The notes: generated by a model not told the origin, from the letters alone. A stretch of 14,563 bases of DNA from CAYUEN01 sp964443745 (GCA_964443745.1 CAYUEN010000041.1:1-14563), one strand, 5' to 3'; positions 1 through 6,654 are shown, counted from the first letter of the stretch. Made by a program: numbers and translations.

Positions 1-28
1 GGGGGTTCGAATCCCTCTCTCCCGGCCA
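1..28 (+). tRNA. 3' end of a tRNA, probably tRNA-Ser (partial)
   Basis: The first 28 bases read as the T arm, acceptor 3' strand and CCA of a tRNA. A five-base stem (1-5) and its partner (13-17, with one G-T pair) enclose the seven-base loop TTCGAAT. Seven acceptor bases (18-24), a G discriminator (25) and an encoded CCA (26-28) follow. A discriminator G is typical of bacterial tRNA-Ser, and the TCTC-rich acceptor strand also fits serine, but the anticodon lies outside the window, so the amino acid is an inference. The 5' part is cut off by the window edge. Confidence 0.82.
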
Positions 29-105
29 TCGAAACGATTTATCTTTCCGATTACGATTCGCCGAAAAAATATCGAAACGGACAACGCCATGCATTTTCAG
101 GCAAT

Positions 106-126
106 AATATAAAAAATATTTATATT
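106..126. repeat. AT-only inverted repeat upstream of the porin gene
   Basis: AATATAAA (106-113) and TTTATATT (119-126) form a perfect 8-bp inverted repeat with a 5-base loop. It lies between the tRNA and the porin gene, about 100 bp before the porin start. Made only of A and T, it would be a weak RNA hairpin. It is more plausibly curved or easily melted DNA upstream of the porin promoter than a tRNA terminator. Apart from this and a candidate -10, I see no gene in 29-225. Confidence 0.35.
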
Positions 127-191
127 GTAGATTAGATATTGTTTTCTATTTTCTTATACTGACTTTCAGTTTGTTTTTTGTCTAATGTCGC

Positions 192-197
192 TATACT
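192..197 (+). promoter_or_regulatory. Candidate -10 element for the porin gene
   Basis: TATACT lies 28 bp before the ATG of the porin gene. A second TATACT lies at 155-160 and could serve instead. Neither has a good -35 at 16-18 bp, although the region between is T-rich, which is common in Campylobacterota promoters. The ribosome binding site GAGGAG (215-220) follows. The choice between the two -10 candidates is uncertain. Confidence 0.35.
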
Positions 198-225
198 ACT
201 CACTTATTTCATATGAGGAGTATGG

Positions 226-1380
226 ATGAGAAGACTTGCATGGAGTTTGGCGGTTCTTGCGGCGATGACTACGGCGGCGAACGCCGATATCAAAGTGGAC
301 AAGGTAAGTGGAAACGCGAAACTCTTCTACGGAACGGACGATAGCGGTGATGGAGATCTGTTCGACAAGGCGAACGCCTACGGCGATGCCGCGCTGAGTC
401 TGGATATCTCGACGCAGATCAACTGCTGTATTCTGGCCAATTTCGGCGTGACGGGCGTCTCCACGCTCGGACTCGAAAATACGCTGGTAGGCGGGACCTG
501 GATCAACCATGGCGCCGGATTGGAAGATGCGATCTGGGTCGATACGGCCAATATCGTCTTCAAACCTTTCGCCGATACCACGATGATCCTCGGTCGCCAG
601 GAGCTCGATACGCCTATGGTCTTTACCGAAAAGTGGAATATCGCCGAAAACACTTACGACGCGGCCGTAGTGGCGAACGCGAGCCTTCCCGATACGACGC
701 TGATCGCGGCATGGGTGGGCAGAAGCAATATCGACGGCGGCAATACAGTCAAGGGTGACGGTATCAGCAACAACGGTTTCGATACGTTCGTCACGGACGA
801 AGGTGCCTATGCGTTCGGTGCGGTGACGAAGGCGATTCCAGGTGTCGCGGCGCAGGCGTGGTACTATGTCGCCCCCTCCACGGCCAATATCGCCTGGTTA
901 CAGGCAGACGGTTCCGTAGCGGGCTTCGATCTTGGCGGACAGTATGTCTACACCGATCCCGATACGGGTGATTCGGGCAGCGGTTTCGCGCTCAAAGTGG
1001 GATATAACTTCGCCGATCTGGGGTTGGGTCTTTCTGCGGCCTATTCGAGTATGGACGAAGATCTTTTCACCGCCAACAATCTCAGCGGCGCGCAATCCAA
1101 ACTCTACACGGAAAGCTGGTGGACACTCGGTGAAGTGGGCCAGAAAGATACGGACGCGTTCAACGTGACGGCTACATACGATGTGCCGGATATCGCGAAT
1201 TTCGGTCTCTACTATACGGGTGTCGACCACGGAACCGCTCCGGACGTAAACGAACTCACCCTGACAGCCGGCAAATCGATCGGAAATCTCGATTTGACGT
1301 TCTCCTATATCAACACCGATACGGATGATGGCAGCGACGCGGTCAACACGCTACAGGCTTATTTCACCTACAACTTCTAA
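226..1380 (+). CDS. Outer-membrane porin-like beta-barrel protein
   Basis: The 384-residue product has a signal peptide: a basic start (MRR), a hydrophobic core and an ANA/D cleavage site after residue 20. The mature part consists of alternating amphipathic strands rich in Gly, Asp, Thr and aromatics, and it ends in Phe (YFTYNF), the usual terminal residue recognised by the BAM outer-membrane insertion machinery. These features and the length fit the major outer-membrane porins of Campylobacterota, which allow passive diffusion of small solutes; the substrate cannot be read from sequence. The ATG at 226 has GAGGAG five bases upstream, and it stands alone in its transcription unit. Two oddities: the mature protein is very acidic in its loops, and its only two cysteines are adjacent (Cys67-Cys68). 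The family is inferred from overall character, not from a diagnostic motif. Confidence 0.8.
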   Translation: MRRLAWSLAVLAAMTTAANADIKVDKVSGNAKLFYGTDDSGDGDLFDKANAYGDAALSLDISTQINCCILANFGVTGVSTLGLENTLVGGTWINHGAGLEDAIWVDTANIVFKPFADTTMILGRQELDTPMVFTEKWNIAENTYDAAVVANASLPDTTLIAAWVGRSNIDGGNTVKGDGISNNGFDTFVTDEGAYAFGAVTKAIPGVAAQAWYYVAPSTANIAWLQADGSVAGFDLGGQYVYTDPDTGDSGSGFALKVGYNFADLGLGLSAAYSSMDEDLFTANNLSGAQSKLYTESWWTLGEVGQKDTDAFNVTATYDVPDIANFGLYYTGVDHGTAPDVNELTLTAGKSIGNLDLTFSYINTDTDDGSDAVNTLQAYFTYNF

Positions 1381-1400
1381 ATCCGATCGAACTTTTCGGC

Positions 1401-1424
1401 CCGCATCGTCTTGTGGCGATGCGG
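1401..1424. terminator. Perfect 8-bp hairpin between convergent genes, candidate shared terminator
   Basis: CCGCATCG (1401-1408) and CGATGCGG (1417-1424) pair perfectly around an 8-base loop. The hairpin sits in the 49-bp gap between the porin stop and the SLC13 stop, which face each other, so it could end both transcripts. Neither strand has a clear run of T directly after the stem (plus: ACACTCTA; minus: GCCGAAAAG). It is therefore not a textbook intrinsic terminator; it may instead protect the 3' ends or work with Rho. Confidence 0.5.
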
Positions 1425-1429
1425 ACACT

Positions 1430-2758
1430 CTACCGCCAGAGGAGATAGGCGACGATTCCCACGATGAACACTCCCAGAAAATTCGCCACGACTCCCACTT
1501 TCGCCATTTCTGAAACCTTGATGACGCGCGAACTCATGATGATCGCGTTGGGAGGGGTCGCTATCGGTAGCATAAAGGCGTAGCTCGCCGCGATCGTCGC
1601 GACCATCATCAAAGCCATACCGTCATCCGCGGACATCTTTTTGGCGAATTCGTAGAAAATCGGCAAAATGATGGATGTGAGCGCGGTGTTGCTGGTGACT
1701 TCGGTGGTGAAGCTCACGAAAAGGGCGACGAGCAAAAACATCCAAAAAAGCGGCATCGAGGAGATGAAGGCGAGTTTGTGGGCGATTTCGGCGGCCAGCC
1801 CCGTCTTGATGAAGGCGGCGGCGATCGAAAAGCCCGCTCCGAAGAGAAAGACGATCTCATAAGGCATCTCTCTCGTATCTTCCCACTCCAAAAAGCCGTA
1901 TTTGGGTACGAACATCATCAATCCGTATCCCAGAAGTATCAACTTCTCGTTGAGACCGAGACCGTGGTAGTAGGGTTCGATTTTGGTATTGAGCAGCAGC
2001 AACACCCCCAACGATCCCAAAATCCACAGCAGTCTTTTCTGTTTGTCGCTCAACGGCGGGATTTGTGAATCGATCTCTTTGACGCTTTCGTGTTGTACAC
2101 CGCGCGAGAGCAGCCATGGGATGAGTGCCAACATCGCGATCGCCACCGGGGCGACCATCGCCATCCACTTGCCGAAAGAGGGGGCGACCATGCCATGATC
2201 GTCCAGAAAACCGAGTAGAAGCATATTGGGCGGCGTACCGATGGGGGTGATGATTCCGCCGATACTCGCACCGTAGGCGATCGCGATCAGAAAGCGGACC
2301 TTGAGTTTCGTGTTTTGCGTCAGAAAGAGTCCGATCGGCATCAGCATAAGGGTAATCGTCGTATTCGAAAGAAGCGAGCTGAGGGATGCGGAGGTGACAG
2401 CGAGAGCGTAGATGATTCCGGTGGGGGTCTTGGGAAAGAGCGAGAGGAGTTTGGCGCTGAGATATTTGTGGAGTTTGATCTTCTCCATCGCGATCGCGAT
2501 CATGAATCCTCCCAGAAAGAGAAAGATGATCGTTTTGGAGTAGTTGGGAACGACCGCTTTGGCATCCAGGATCCCCAATGCGGGGAAGAGGATCACCGGC
2601 AGCAGAGAGACCACACCCAACGGCAATGCGCCGTTGGTCCAGAGGGTGACGAGAAAGGCGACGACCCCGATCAGTATGGCGTGTTGTGTGCCGAACCAAA
2701 ACGATCCCAAAACGAAAAAGCCGGCCGCGATACCCAATGCGATAGCCACTCCGCGCAT
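1430..2758 (-). CDS. SLC13/DASS-family sodium-coupled anion symporter
   Basis: The 442-residue polytopic inner-membrane protein belongs to the DASS (SLC13, CitT-like) family, which imports di- and tricarboxylates, sulfate or phosphate with sodium. The family's two internal halves are both visible. Each has the SNT signature (residues 131-133 and 356-358) in a reentrant hairpin and a following T-P-P-N loop (GTPPN 174-178, ATPPN 400-404), the sodium and substrate site. The substrate cannot be assigned. The start at 2758 is preferred over an upstream in-frame codon at 2812. AAGGAGG ends five bases before the 2758 ATG, and the longer form would run into the preceding permease gene. The gene is last in the metal-transporter operon, 10 bases after that permease; the Shine-Dalgarno shares bases with the permease stop, which suggests coupled translation. 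Confidence 0.9.
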   Translation of the reverse strand: MRGVAIALGIAAGFFVLGSFWFGTQHAILIGVVAFLVTLWTNGALPLGVVSLLPVILFPALGILDAKAVVPNYSKTIIFLFLGGFMIAIAMEKIKLHKYLSAKLLSLFPKTPTGIIYALAVTSASLSSLLSNTTITLMLMPIGLFLTQNTKLKVRFLIAIAYGASIGGIITPIGTPPNMLLLGFLDDHGMVAPSFGKWMAMVAPVAIAMLALIPWLLSRGVQHESVKEIDSQIPPLSDKQKRLLWILGSLGVLLLLNTKIEPYYHGLGLNEKLILLGYGLMMFVPKYGFLEWEDTREMPYEIVFLFGAGFSIAAAFIKTGLAAEIAHKLAFISSMPLFWMFLLVALFVSFTTEVTSNTALTSIILPIFYEFAKKMSADDGMALMMVATIAASYAFMLPIATPPNAIIMSSRVIKVSEMAKVGVVANFLGVFIVGIVAYLLWR

Positions 2759-2763
2759 TTTTA

Positions 2764-2770
2764 CCTCCTT
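2764..2770 (-). promoter_or_regulatory. Ribosome binding site of the SLC13 gene overlapping the upstream stop
   Basis: On the minus strand AAGGAGG occupies 2770-2764, five bases before the ATG at 2758. Its first two As are the last two bases of the TAA stop (2771-2769) of the ABC permease gene. It fixes the start of the SLC13 gene and predicts reinitiation by ribosomes leaving the permease gene. Confidence 0.8.
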
Positions 2771-3548
2771 AACGTTTGATAAACAGCGCTCCGAAAAAGA
2801 GCGCAGCCGCACTCAATATGATCGCCGGCGTCGCCGAAATGTCGAACCGGTAGGAGAAAAAGAGCCCGGCCGCGCAAAACAGCAATCCTAAAAAGGACGA
2901 AAGCACCATCATCCCCGGCAGCGTCCGCGTGAAGCGCTCGGCGATGAAAGGGGGGATGCTAAAGAGCGCGATTACCAGTATCAACCCCACCGAACGGATG
3001 CTCATCACGATCGTGAGGGCGATCAGTATATGAGAGAGCGTATGCAGTGTGCGCACCCTCAAGCCTACCAGTTGCGCGAACTCCGGATCGTAGAAGATCG
3101 CCAGAAACTGCCGATAAAGCAGTGTCGTTACCGCGATCAACAACAGGTCGACGCCTCCCATATACCACAGATCGCGATCCGGCACCATCAGAATGTCGCC
3201 AAAAAGATAACTCATCAAATCGGCATGATAACCCGGAGAGAGGTCGATAAAAACGATACCGATACTCATACCCACCGCCCAGATCACGCTGATCAGCGTA
3301 TCGCTACGCTCTTTGTAGAGATAGGTGACCATCGCCAGAAGAAGCGCGAGAAAGATCGCAAAAAGTGTGGTCGTAAGCAGCAAAGAGAGGCCCAAATAGA
3401 TCGCGATCCCGATACCGCCGTAGCTGCCGTGCGCGATCGCCGCGGCGGAGAGCTGGGAGCGGTTGATCGTCATCATCGTACCGACGATACCGATACTGAC
3501 GCTTAGCAGTGCCGAAGCGATTAGCGGATGGATGAGCAATTCGATCAT
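2769..3548 (-). CDS. Metal ABC transporter permease, ABC-3 family (ZnuB/MntB type)
   Basis: The 259-residue protein is very hydrophobic throughout, with roughly eight membrane segments, and matches the ABC-3 permease family. These permeases form the membrane channel of Zn2+, Mn2+ or Fe2+ importers. Family-like stretches are the N-terminal SIGIVGTMMTINR region, the AAAIAHGSYGG loop, and the central SPGYHADLMSYLFGDIL stretch. Length is normal. It overlaps the ATPase gene by the four bases ATGA, so the two should be co-translated. With the ATPase and substrate-binding protein genes it forms a complete importer: one binding protein, and probably a permease dimer with two ATPases. Metal choice between zinc and manganese is not fixed by the permease sequence alone; zinc is favoured by the binding protein. 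Confidence 0.92.
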   Translation of the reverse strand: MIELLIHPLIASALLSVSIGIVGTMMTINRSQLSAAAIAHGSYGGIGIAIYLGLSLLLTTTLFAIFLALLLAMVTYLYKERSDTLISVIWAVGMSIGIVFIDLSPGYHADLMSYLFGDILMVPDRDLWYMGGVDLLLIAVTTLLYRQFLAIFYDPEFAQLVGLRVRTLHTLSHILIALTIVMSIRSVGLILVIALFSIPPFIAERFTRTLPGMMVLSSFLGLLFCAAGLFFSYRFDISATPAIILSAAALFFGALFIKR

Positions 3549-4267
3549 GTCCGCCCCTTTTTGAGGATATCGAGCAACTCCACTTCGCAGAAGTGTCCTT
3601 TCCCCGGATGGAGGGTGGTCTGGATATGTTCGTGCATATAGAGGGTTTTGTTGATGTGGGCGACGCGATTGACCCCTTCGAAAAGGATGTTGATGTCATG
3701 GCTGACGACGATTTTGGTCTGGGGAAGCGCCTTGAGGAGGGCGTAGATCTCCTTTTGTCCCTTCGGATCGATCGAAGCGGTCGGCTCGTCGAGGATCAGA
3801 ATCTCCGGCTCCATACAAAGCGCCCGTGCGAGCAGTACGCGCTGGCGCTGACCGCCGGAAAGCTCCTTGATCCGCCGGTGCGCGAGATCGGTGATTCGCA
3901 TCCTCTCCATCTGCTTTGCGGCGATCTTTCTATCTTTTTGGGTATAGAAGAGTTTGTTTCGAAGGAGTCTGCCCTGCAGTACGATGTCGATCACGTTGAT
4001 CGGCAGATCCATATTGAAATGGATATATTGGGGGAGGTAGCCGATACGCGATCTGGCTTTTCGGGGTGTCGTGCCGAGGATTTTGATCGTTCCCTTTTGG
4101 GGAGTGCGAAGACCCAGCAAAAGCTTGACGAAAGTCGTTTTCCCTCCGCCGTTGGGGCCGATGAGCGCGAGGAAATCCCCCTCATAGACGTCCAGATCGA
4201 TGTTTTCGAGTACCGGCGTATGGTTGTAGCTGAAAGAGAGGTTTCTGACTTCAATCTGCTTTTTCAA
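3545..4267 (-). CDS. Metal ABC transporter ATP-binding protein (ZnuC/MntA type), TTG start
   Basis: The 240-residue cytoplasmic ATPase powers the neighbouring permease. All ABC motifs are present: Walker A GPNGGGKTT (37-45), Q-loop Gln80, signature LSGGQ (136-140), Walker B ILILDE (156-161) and switch His190. The start is a TTG at 4267-4265. No ATG or GTG lies close enough to keep the conserved N-terminal strand (EVRNLSFSY), and AGGTGG lies upstream. The gene starts inside the end of the binding-protein gene (17-bp overlap) and ends in an ATGA overlap with the permease gene, so all three should be coupled. The C-terminal tail after residue 210 carries His212, His214, His220, His225 and Cys227. 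This may be a metal-sensing or metal-binding patch, which I infer only from composition. Confidence 0.94.
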   Translation of the reverse strand: MKKQIEVRNLSFSYNHTPVLENIDLDVYEGDFLALIGPNGGGKTTFVKLLLGLRTPQKGTIKILGTTPRKARSRIGYLPQYIHFNMDLPINVIDIVLQGRLLRNKLFYTQKDRKIAAKQMERMRITDLAHRRIKELSGGQRQRVLLARALCMEPEILILDEPTASIDPKGQKEIYALLKALPQTKIVVSHDINILFEGVNRVAHINKTLYMHEHIQTTLHPGKGHFCEVELLDILKKGRT

Positions 4268-5090
4268 GACTTTTGGCCACCTCGATCAGATTCTCTCTCC
4301 AATTTTTCGCCAGCGGGTCGATCGTTTTGACGTCGCCCCCTATCTTTTCGGCGATGTAGCGGGCGCTTTTTTCGGAAAATTGCGGCGCGACGAAGATGGT
4401 ATGGATGTCGTGTTCGCGTGCGAAATCGATCACCTTCTTGAAATATCGAAGTGTAGGCTCTTTGCCCTCCTTTTCGATCGCGATCTGTTTTAGCCCGTAG
4501 CTTTTGGCGAAGTAGCCGAACGCCGGATGAAAGACGATGAACGTTCGCCTCTTCGCACCCGAAAGAATCTCTCCGATTTTCCTGTCCAGCGCTTCGATCT
4601 CCTGCAGAAACCGCGAAGCGTTGCGCCGGTAATCGGCCGCATGCGCGGGATCACGTGCGATCAGGGCGTCACGAATGAGAGGCACCATCTTCGCGACGTT
4701 CGCGGGGCTGAGCCAAACATGAGGATCGAGTCCGCCGTGGTGCTTTCTGCGAGTGGCCGTCTTTTCCATCGGAATCTTCTCGATCGTGGCGGTCGTATCG
4801 ACGAAGGTGAGGTTCGGATTGACCTTTTTGAAGCGATCAAGCCACGCCTTCTCGAAACCGACGCCGATCAAGAAATAGAGATCGGCCTCTTTGAGCATAC
4901 GCAGATCGGCGGGGGCGGGCGTGAAGGTTTCGGGAGAAATGCCGGGCGGAAGCATGATTTTCACATCGGCCAAATCGCCGGCGATCCGTTCTACGAAATA
5001 GCTTTGCGGCGGTATGGAGACGACGACGTTCAGCTTCGCGAACGCCAGGCCGTACGCCAAAAACAGCAGCAAAACGGCTCTTATGTACAT
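4251..5090 (-). CDS. Periplasmic metal-binding protein of the ABC importer (ZnuA-like, cluster A-I)
   Basis: The 279-residue protein starts with a short signal peptide (hydrophobic 5-16, cleavage near AFA/KL) and has no lipobox cysteine. The cluster A-I metal-binding fold is clear: IPPQSYFVERIAGD (26-39), a DPHVWLSP motif (122-129), FHPAFGYFAKSYGL (187-200) and DPLAKNW (258-264). Metal ligands by homology are His124, His188 and Asp258. The first ligand, normally a His after a Pro, is Glu54 here (GISPETF). His188 favours a zinc-type over a manganese-type protein, and the His-rich loop is reduced to two histidines (117-118). AGGAGG lies 9 bases before the ATG, with an extended -10 promoter upstream. 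It delivers metal to the permease encoded two genes downstream. Confidence 0.92.
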   Translation of the reverse strand: MYIRAVLLLFLAYGLAFAKLNVVVSIPPQSYFVERIAGDLADVKIMLPPGISPETFTPAPADLRMLKEADLYFLIGVGFEKAWLDRFKKVNPNLTFVDTTATIEKIPMEKTATRRKHHGGLDPHVWLSPANVAKMVPLIRDALIARDPAHAADYRRNASRFLQEIEALDRKIGEILSGAKRRTFIVFHPAFGYFAKSYGLKQIAIEKEGKEPTLRYFKKVIDFAREHDIHTIFVAPQFSEKSARYIAEKIGGDVKTIDPLAKNWRENLIEVAKSLEKAD

Positions 5091-5125
5091 AGCCTAGCCC
5101 CTCCTCTTTTCGGGATAAAGTGACT

Positions 5126-5134
5126 ATTATACCA
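5126..5134 (-). promoter_or_regulatory. Extended -10 promoter of the metal-transporter operon
   Basis: On the minus strand the sequence reads TGGTATAAT, a perfect extended -10 (TG-N-TATAAT), in the 46-bp gap between the DedA gene and the binding-protein gene. There is no recognisable -35, which an extended -10 can do without. Transcription should begin near 5119, giving a leader of about 30 bases that carries the AGGAGG site. The copies of TGACT at 5121-5125 and 5140-5144 flank the -10 and could be regulator half-sites. Confidence 0.65.
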
Positions 5135-5136
5135 TA

Positions 5137-5745
5137 TTATGACTGCGTGCGCTTTCTTTTGTGTCGTCGGATATACCACCCCGCCAGAACCACCAGTGCG
5201 ATCAGTACGCCGATCGTGATTTCACGGAGGTTTTCATGGATCATCTCTTGATTTTGTCCCACGAAATATCCCAAAAGAGCCAGAATCGTCACCCAGATGC
5301 CGGCTCCCAGCGTCGTATAGAAGACGAACGTGGGCATATGCATCTTCGCCAGACCCGCCGGCAGGGAGATATACTGGCGTATACCCGGGATCAGACGGCC
5401 GCTGAAGGTGGAGATGTGGCCATGGTCGGTGAAAAACCTCTCCATTTTGACGATGGTCTCCTCTTTGATGAAGAGGTATTTGCCGTATTTTTCCAGAAAT
5501 TTTCTCCCCAGGGAAGAGGCGAGATAGTAGTTGAAGATCGCGCCGGCGAGTGCGCCGACCGTACCCATAGCGATCGCCACGAAGAGGTTCATCTCCCCCT
5601 TGGAGGCGAGATATCCCGCCGGGACCATCACCACTTCGCTGGGAAACGGAAAGAAGGAACTCTCCAGAAACATCATCGCGAAGATACCGAAATACCCCCA
5701 GTCGGAGACGGTATCGAGAATGAACTGGACGATTTGATGCAGCAT
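5137..5745 (-). CDS. DedA-family (VTT domain) membrane protein
   Basis: The 202-residue inner-membrane protein has the DedA signature throughout: LESSFFPFPSE (27-37) near the first reentrant segment, GAIFNYYLASSLGR (68-81), and the FSGRLIPGIRQYISLPAG block (114-131) with Arg117 and Arg123, equivalent to arginines essential in E. coli DedA proteins. Length is typical, and the C-terminus is a basic tail. DedA proteins are tied to membrane lipid turnover and proton-dependent homeostasis; one branch (UptA) moves undecaprenyl phosphate back across the membrane. The gene follows uppP by nine bases, and uppP makes undecaprenyl phosphate, so a carrier-lipid recycling role is attractive here but is an inference. 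Phosphatidylethanolamine handling, as in PetA-type members, is the main alternative. Confidence 0.93.
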   Translation of the reverse strand: MLHQIVQFILDTVSDWGYFGIFAMMFLESSFFPFPSEVVMVPAGYLASKGEMNLFVAIAMGTVGALAGAIFNYYLASSLGRKFLEKYGKYLFIKEETIVKMERFFTDHGHISTFSGRLIPGIRQYISLPAGLAKMHMPTFVFYTTLGAGIWVTILALLGYFVGQNQEMIHENLREITIGVLIALVVLAGWYIRRHKRKRTQS

Positions 5746-5750
5746 GAAAG

Positions 5751-5756
5751 CTCCTT
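5751..5756 (-). promoter_or_regulatory. Ribosome binding site of the DedA gene overlapping the uppP stop
   Basis: On the minus strand AAGGAG (5756-5751) lies five bases before the ATG at 5745, and its AA belongs to the TAA stop of uppP (5757-5755). As at the permease/SLC13 junction, the stop codon doubles as the start of the Shine-Dalgarno, so translation of the two genes is probably coupled. Confidence 0.75.
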
Positions 5757-6522
5757 AGACGAAAAAGAGAAAAAGCACGATACCGAAAAGAATACGGTAG
5801 ATGCCAAACGGTACGAAAGTGAAACGCTCGAGAAACTTCAAAAAGAGTTTGATCGTCAAATAGGCTACGACGAATGCGGTCGCGAACCCGACGCCGAGAG
5901 TCAGCAGATCGGCGCCGCTGAATTCGTGGTAGTGTTTGAGCAGGTCGTAGCCGCTTGCGGCCATCATCACCGGTACCGCCAGCAAAAATGAAAACTCGGC
6001 GCTCGTTTTTCGATCGAGCCCCACAAGCAACGCACCGATGATCGTCGATCCCGCACGGCTCGTTCCCGGAACGAGCGCGAACATCTGCGCGATCCCGATC
6101 CAAAACGCCTGTTTGTAGGTGACCGCCTCGACATCGGTAGTGTGGGAACGCTCCTCTTTGTAGAAGTGTTCCACGACCAAAAAGACGATACCTCCGACGA
6201 TGAAGAAAGTCGCGACCACCGGTACCGAAAAGAGCGCTTTGATCTGATGGCTGAAGAGAAAGCCGACGATAGCGATCGGCAAAAAGGCGACGAAGAGTTT
6301 TTTCCACAGCTCTATTTTTTTGGGATTGAACTTCTCTTTGTAAACGAAAAGTACCGCCAGTATCGCCGCGAGCTGGATGATCACGTCGAACGCCTTGGAG
6401 ACGCTATCGGGAGTGATTCCCATGAATTTGCCGGCGACGATCAGATGACCGGTCGAAGAGATGGGCAGAAATTCGGTAAAACCTTCGATGATGCCCAGGA
6501 TGATCGCTTGAAAGATGTCCAC
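5755..6522 (-). CDS. uppP: Undecaprenyl-diphosphatase UppP (BacA), GTG start
   Basis: The 255-residue integral membrane enzyme removes one phosphate from undecaprenyl pyrophosphate, regenerating the lipid carrier used for peptidoglycan and surface glycans; its loss or excess alters bacitracin sensitivity. Both catalytic signatures are intact: the ExxxE motif with Glu13 and Glu17 followed by SSTGH (22-26, His26), and the PGTSRAGST block (152-160) with Arg156. Length and hydrophobic profile match the family. The start is GTG at 6522-6520, fixed by the conserved N-terminus (DIFQAIILGIIEGFTEF) beginning at once after it and by AAGGCGG just upstream; no in-frame ATG precedes it. It is the first gene of the minus-strand block, and its promoter should lie in the AT-rich gap 6523-6600. 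Confidence 0.97.
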   Translation of the reverse strand: MDIFQAIILGIIEGFTEFLPISSTGHLIVAGKFMGITPDSVSKAFDVIIQLAAILAVLFVYKEKFNPKKIELWKKLFVAFLPIAIVGFLFSHQIKALFSVPVVATFFIVGGIVFLVVEHFYKEERSHTTDVEAVTYKQAFWIGIAQMFALVPGTSRAGSTIIGALLVGLDRKTSAEFSFLLAVPVMMAASGYDLLKHYHEFSGADLLTLGVGFATAFVVAYLTIKLFLKFLERFTFVPFGIYRILFGIVLFLFFV

Positions 6523-6616
6523 GTACCGCCTTAATGGAAAAATTACAACATTTTATTCAATTTAGATTAATTTTTTATTAATTTCTCCGCTATTTCGCTC
6601 AAACGGGCCAAAAAAC

Positions 6617-6625
6617 TGCTATCAT
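6617..6625 (+). promoter_or_regulatory. Candidate extended -10 promoter of the Yip1-domain gene
   Basis: TGCTATCAT fits an extended -10 (TG-N-TATCAT), 29 bp before the ATG, with AAAGGAG (6642-6648) in between. No good -35 is seen. The divergent gap (6523-6654) is very AT-rich around 6540-6590 (runs such as TTTTTTATTAATTT) and must also hold the uppP promoter, for which I see only a weak minus-strand TAAAAT near 6550. Confidence 0.45.
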
Positions 6626-6654
6626 GAAAGAAATACGCATCAAAGGAGCAAAGC

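Noticed and set aside
106..126. tRNA terminator
   Set aside because: The inverted repeat is entirely A and T, lies almost 80 bases after the tRNA, and would be too weak as an RNA hairpin.
1..225. Integration site next to the tRNA (attL/attR)
   Set aside because: No integrase, no repeat of the tRNA 3' end elsewhere in the window, and the neighbouring gene is an ordinary porin.
2759..2812. Longer start of the SLC13 gene at 2812
   Set aside because: It would overlap the permease gene by over 40 bases, and the strong AAGGAGG site belongs to the ATG at 2758.
3593..4330. 245-codon plus-strand open frame opposite the ABC ATPase gene
   Set aside because: It mirrors the ATPase gene and the end of the binding-protein gene, whose motifs are complete. 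Its own product has no recognisable domain.
5234..6307. 357-codon minus-strand frame across uppP and the DedA gene
   Set aside because: It is the out-of-phase, Arg-rich reading of two clear membrane-protein genes.
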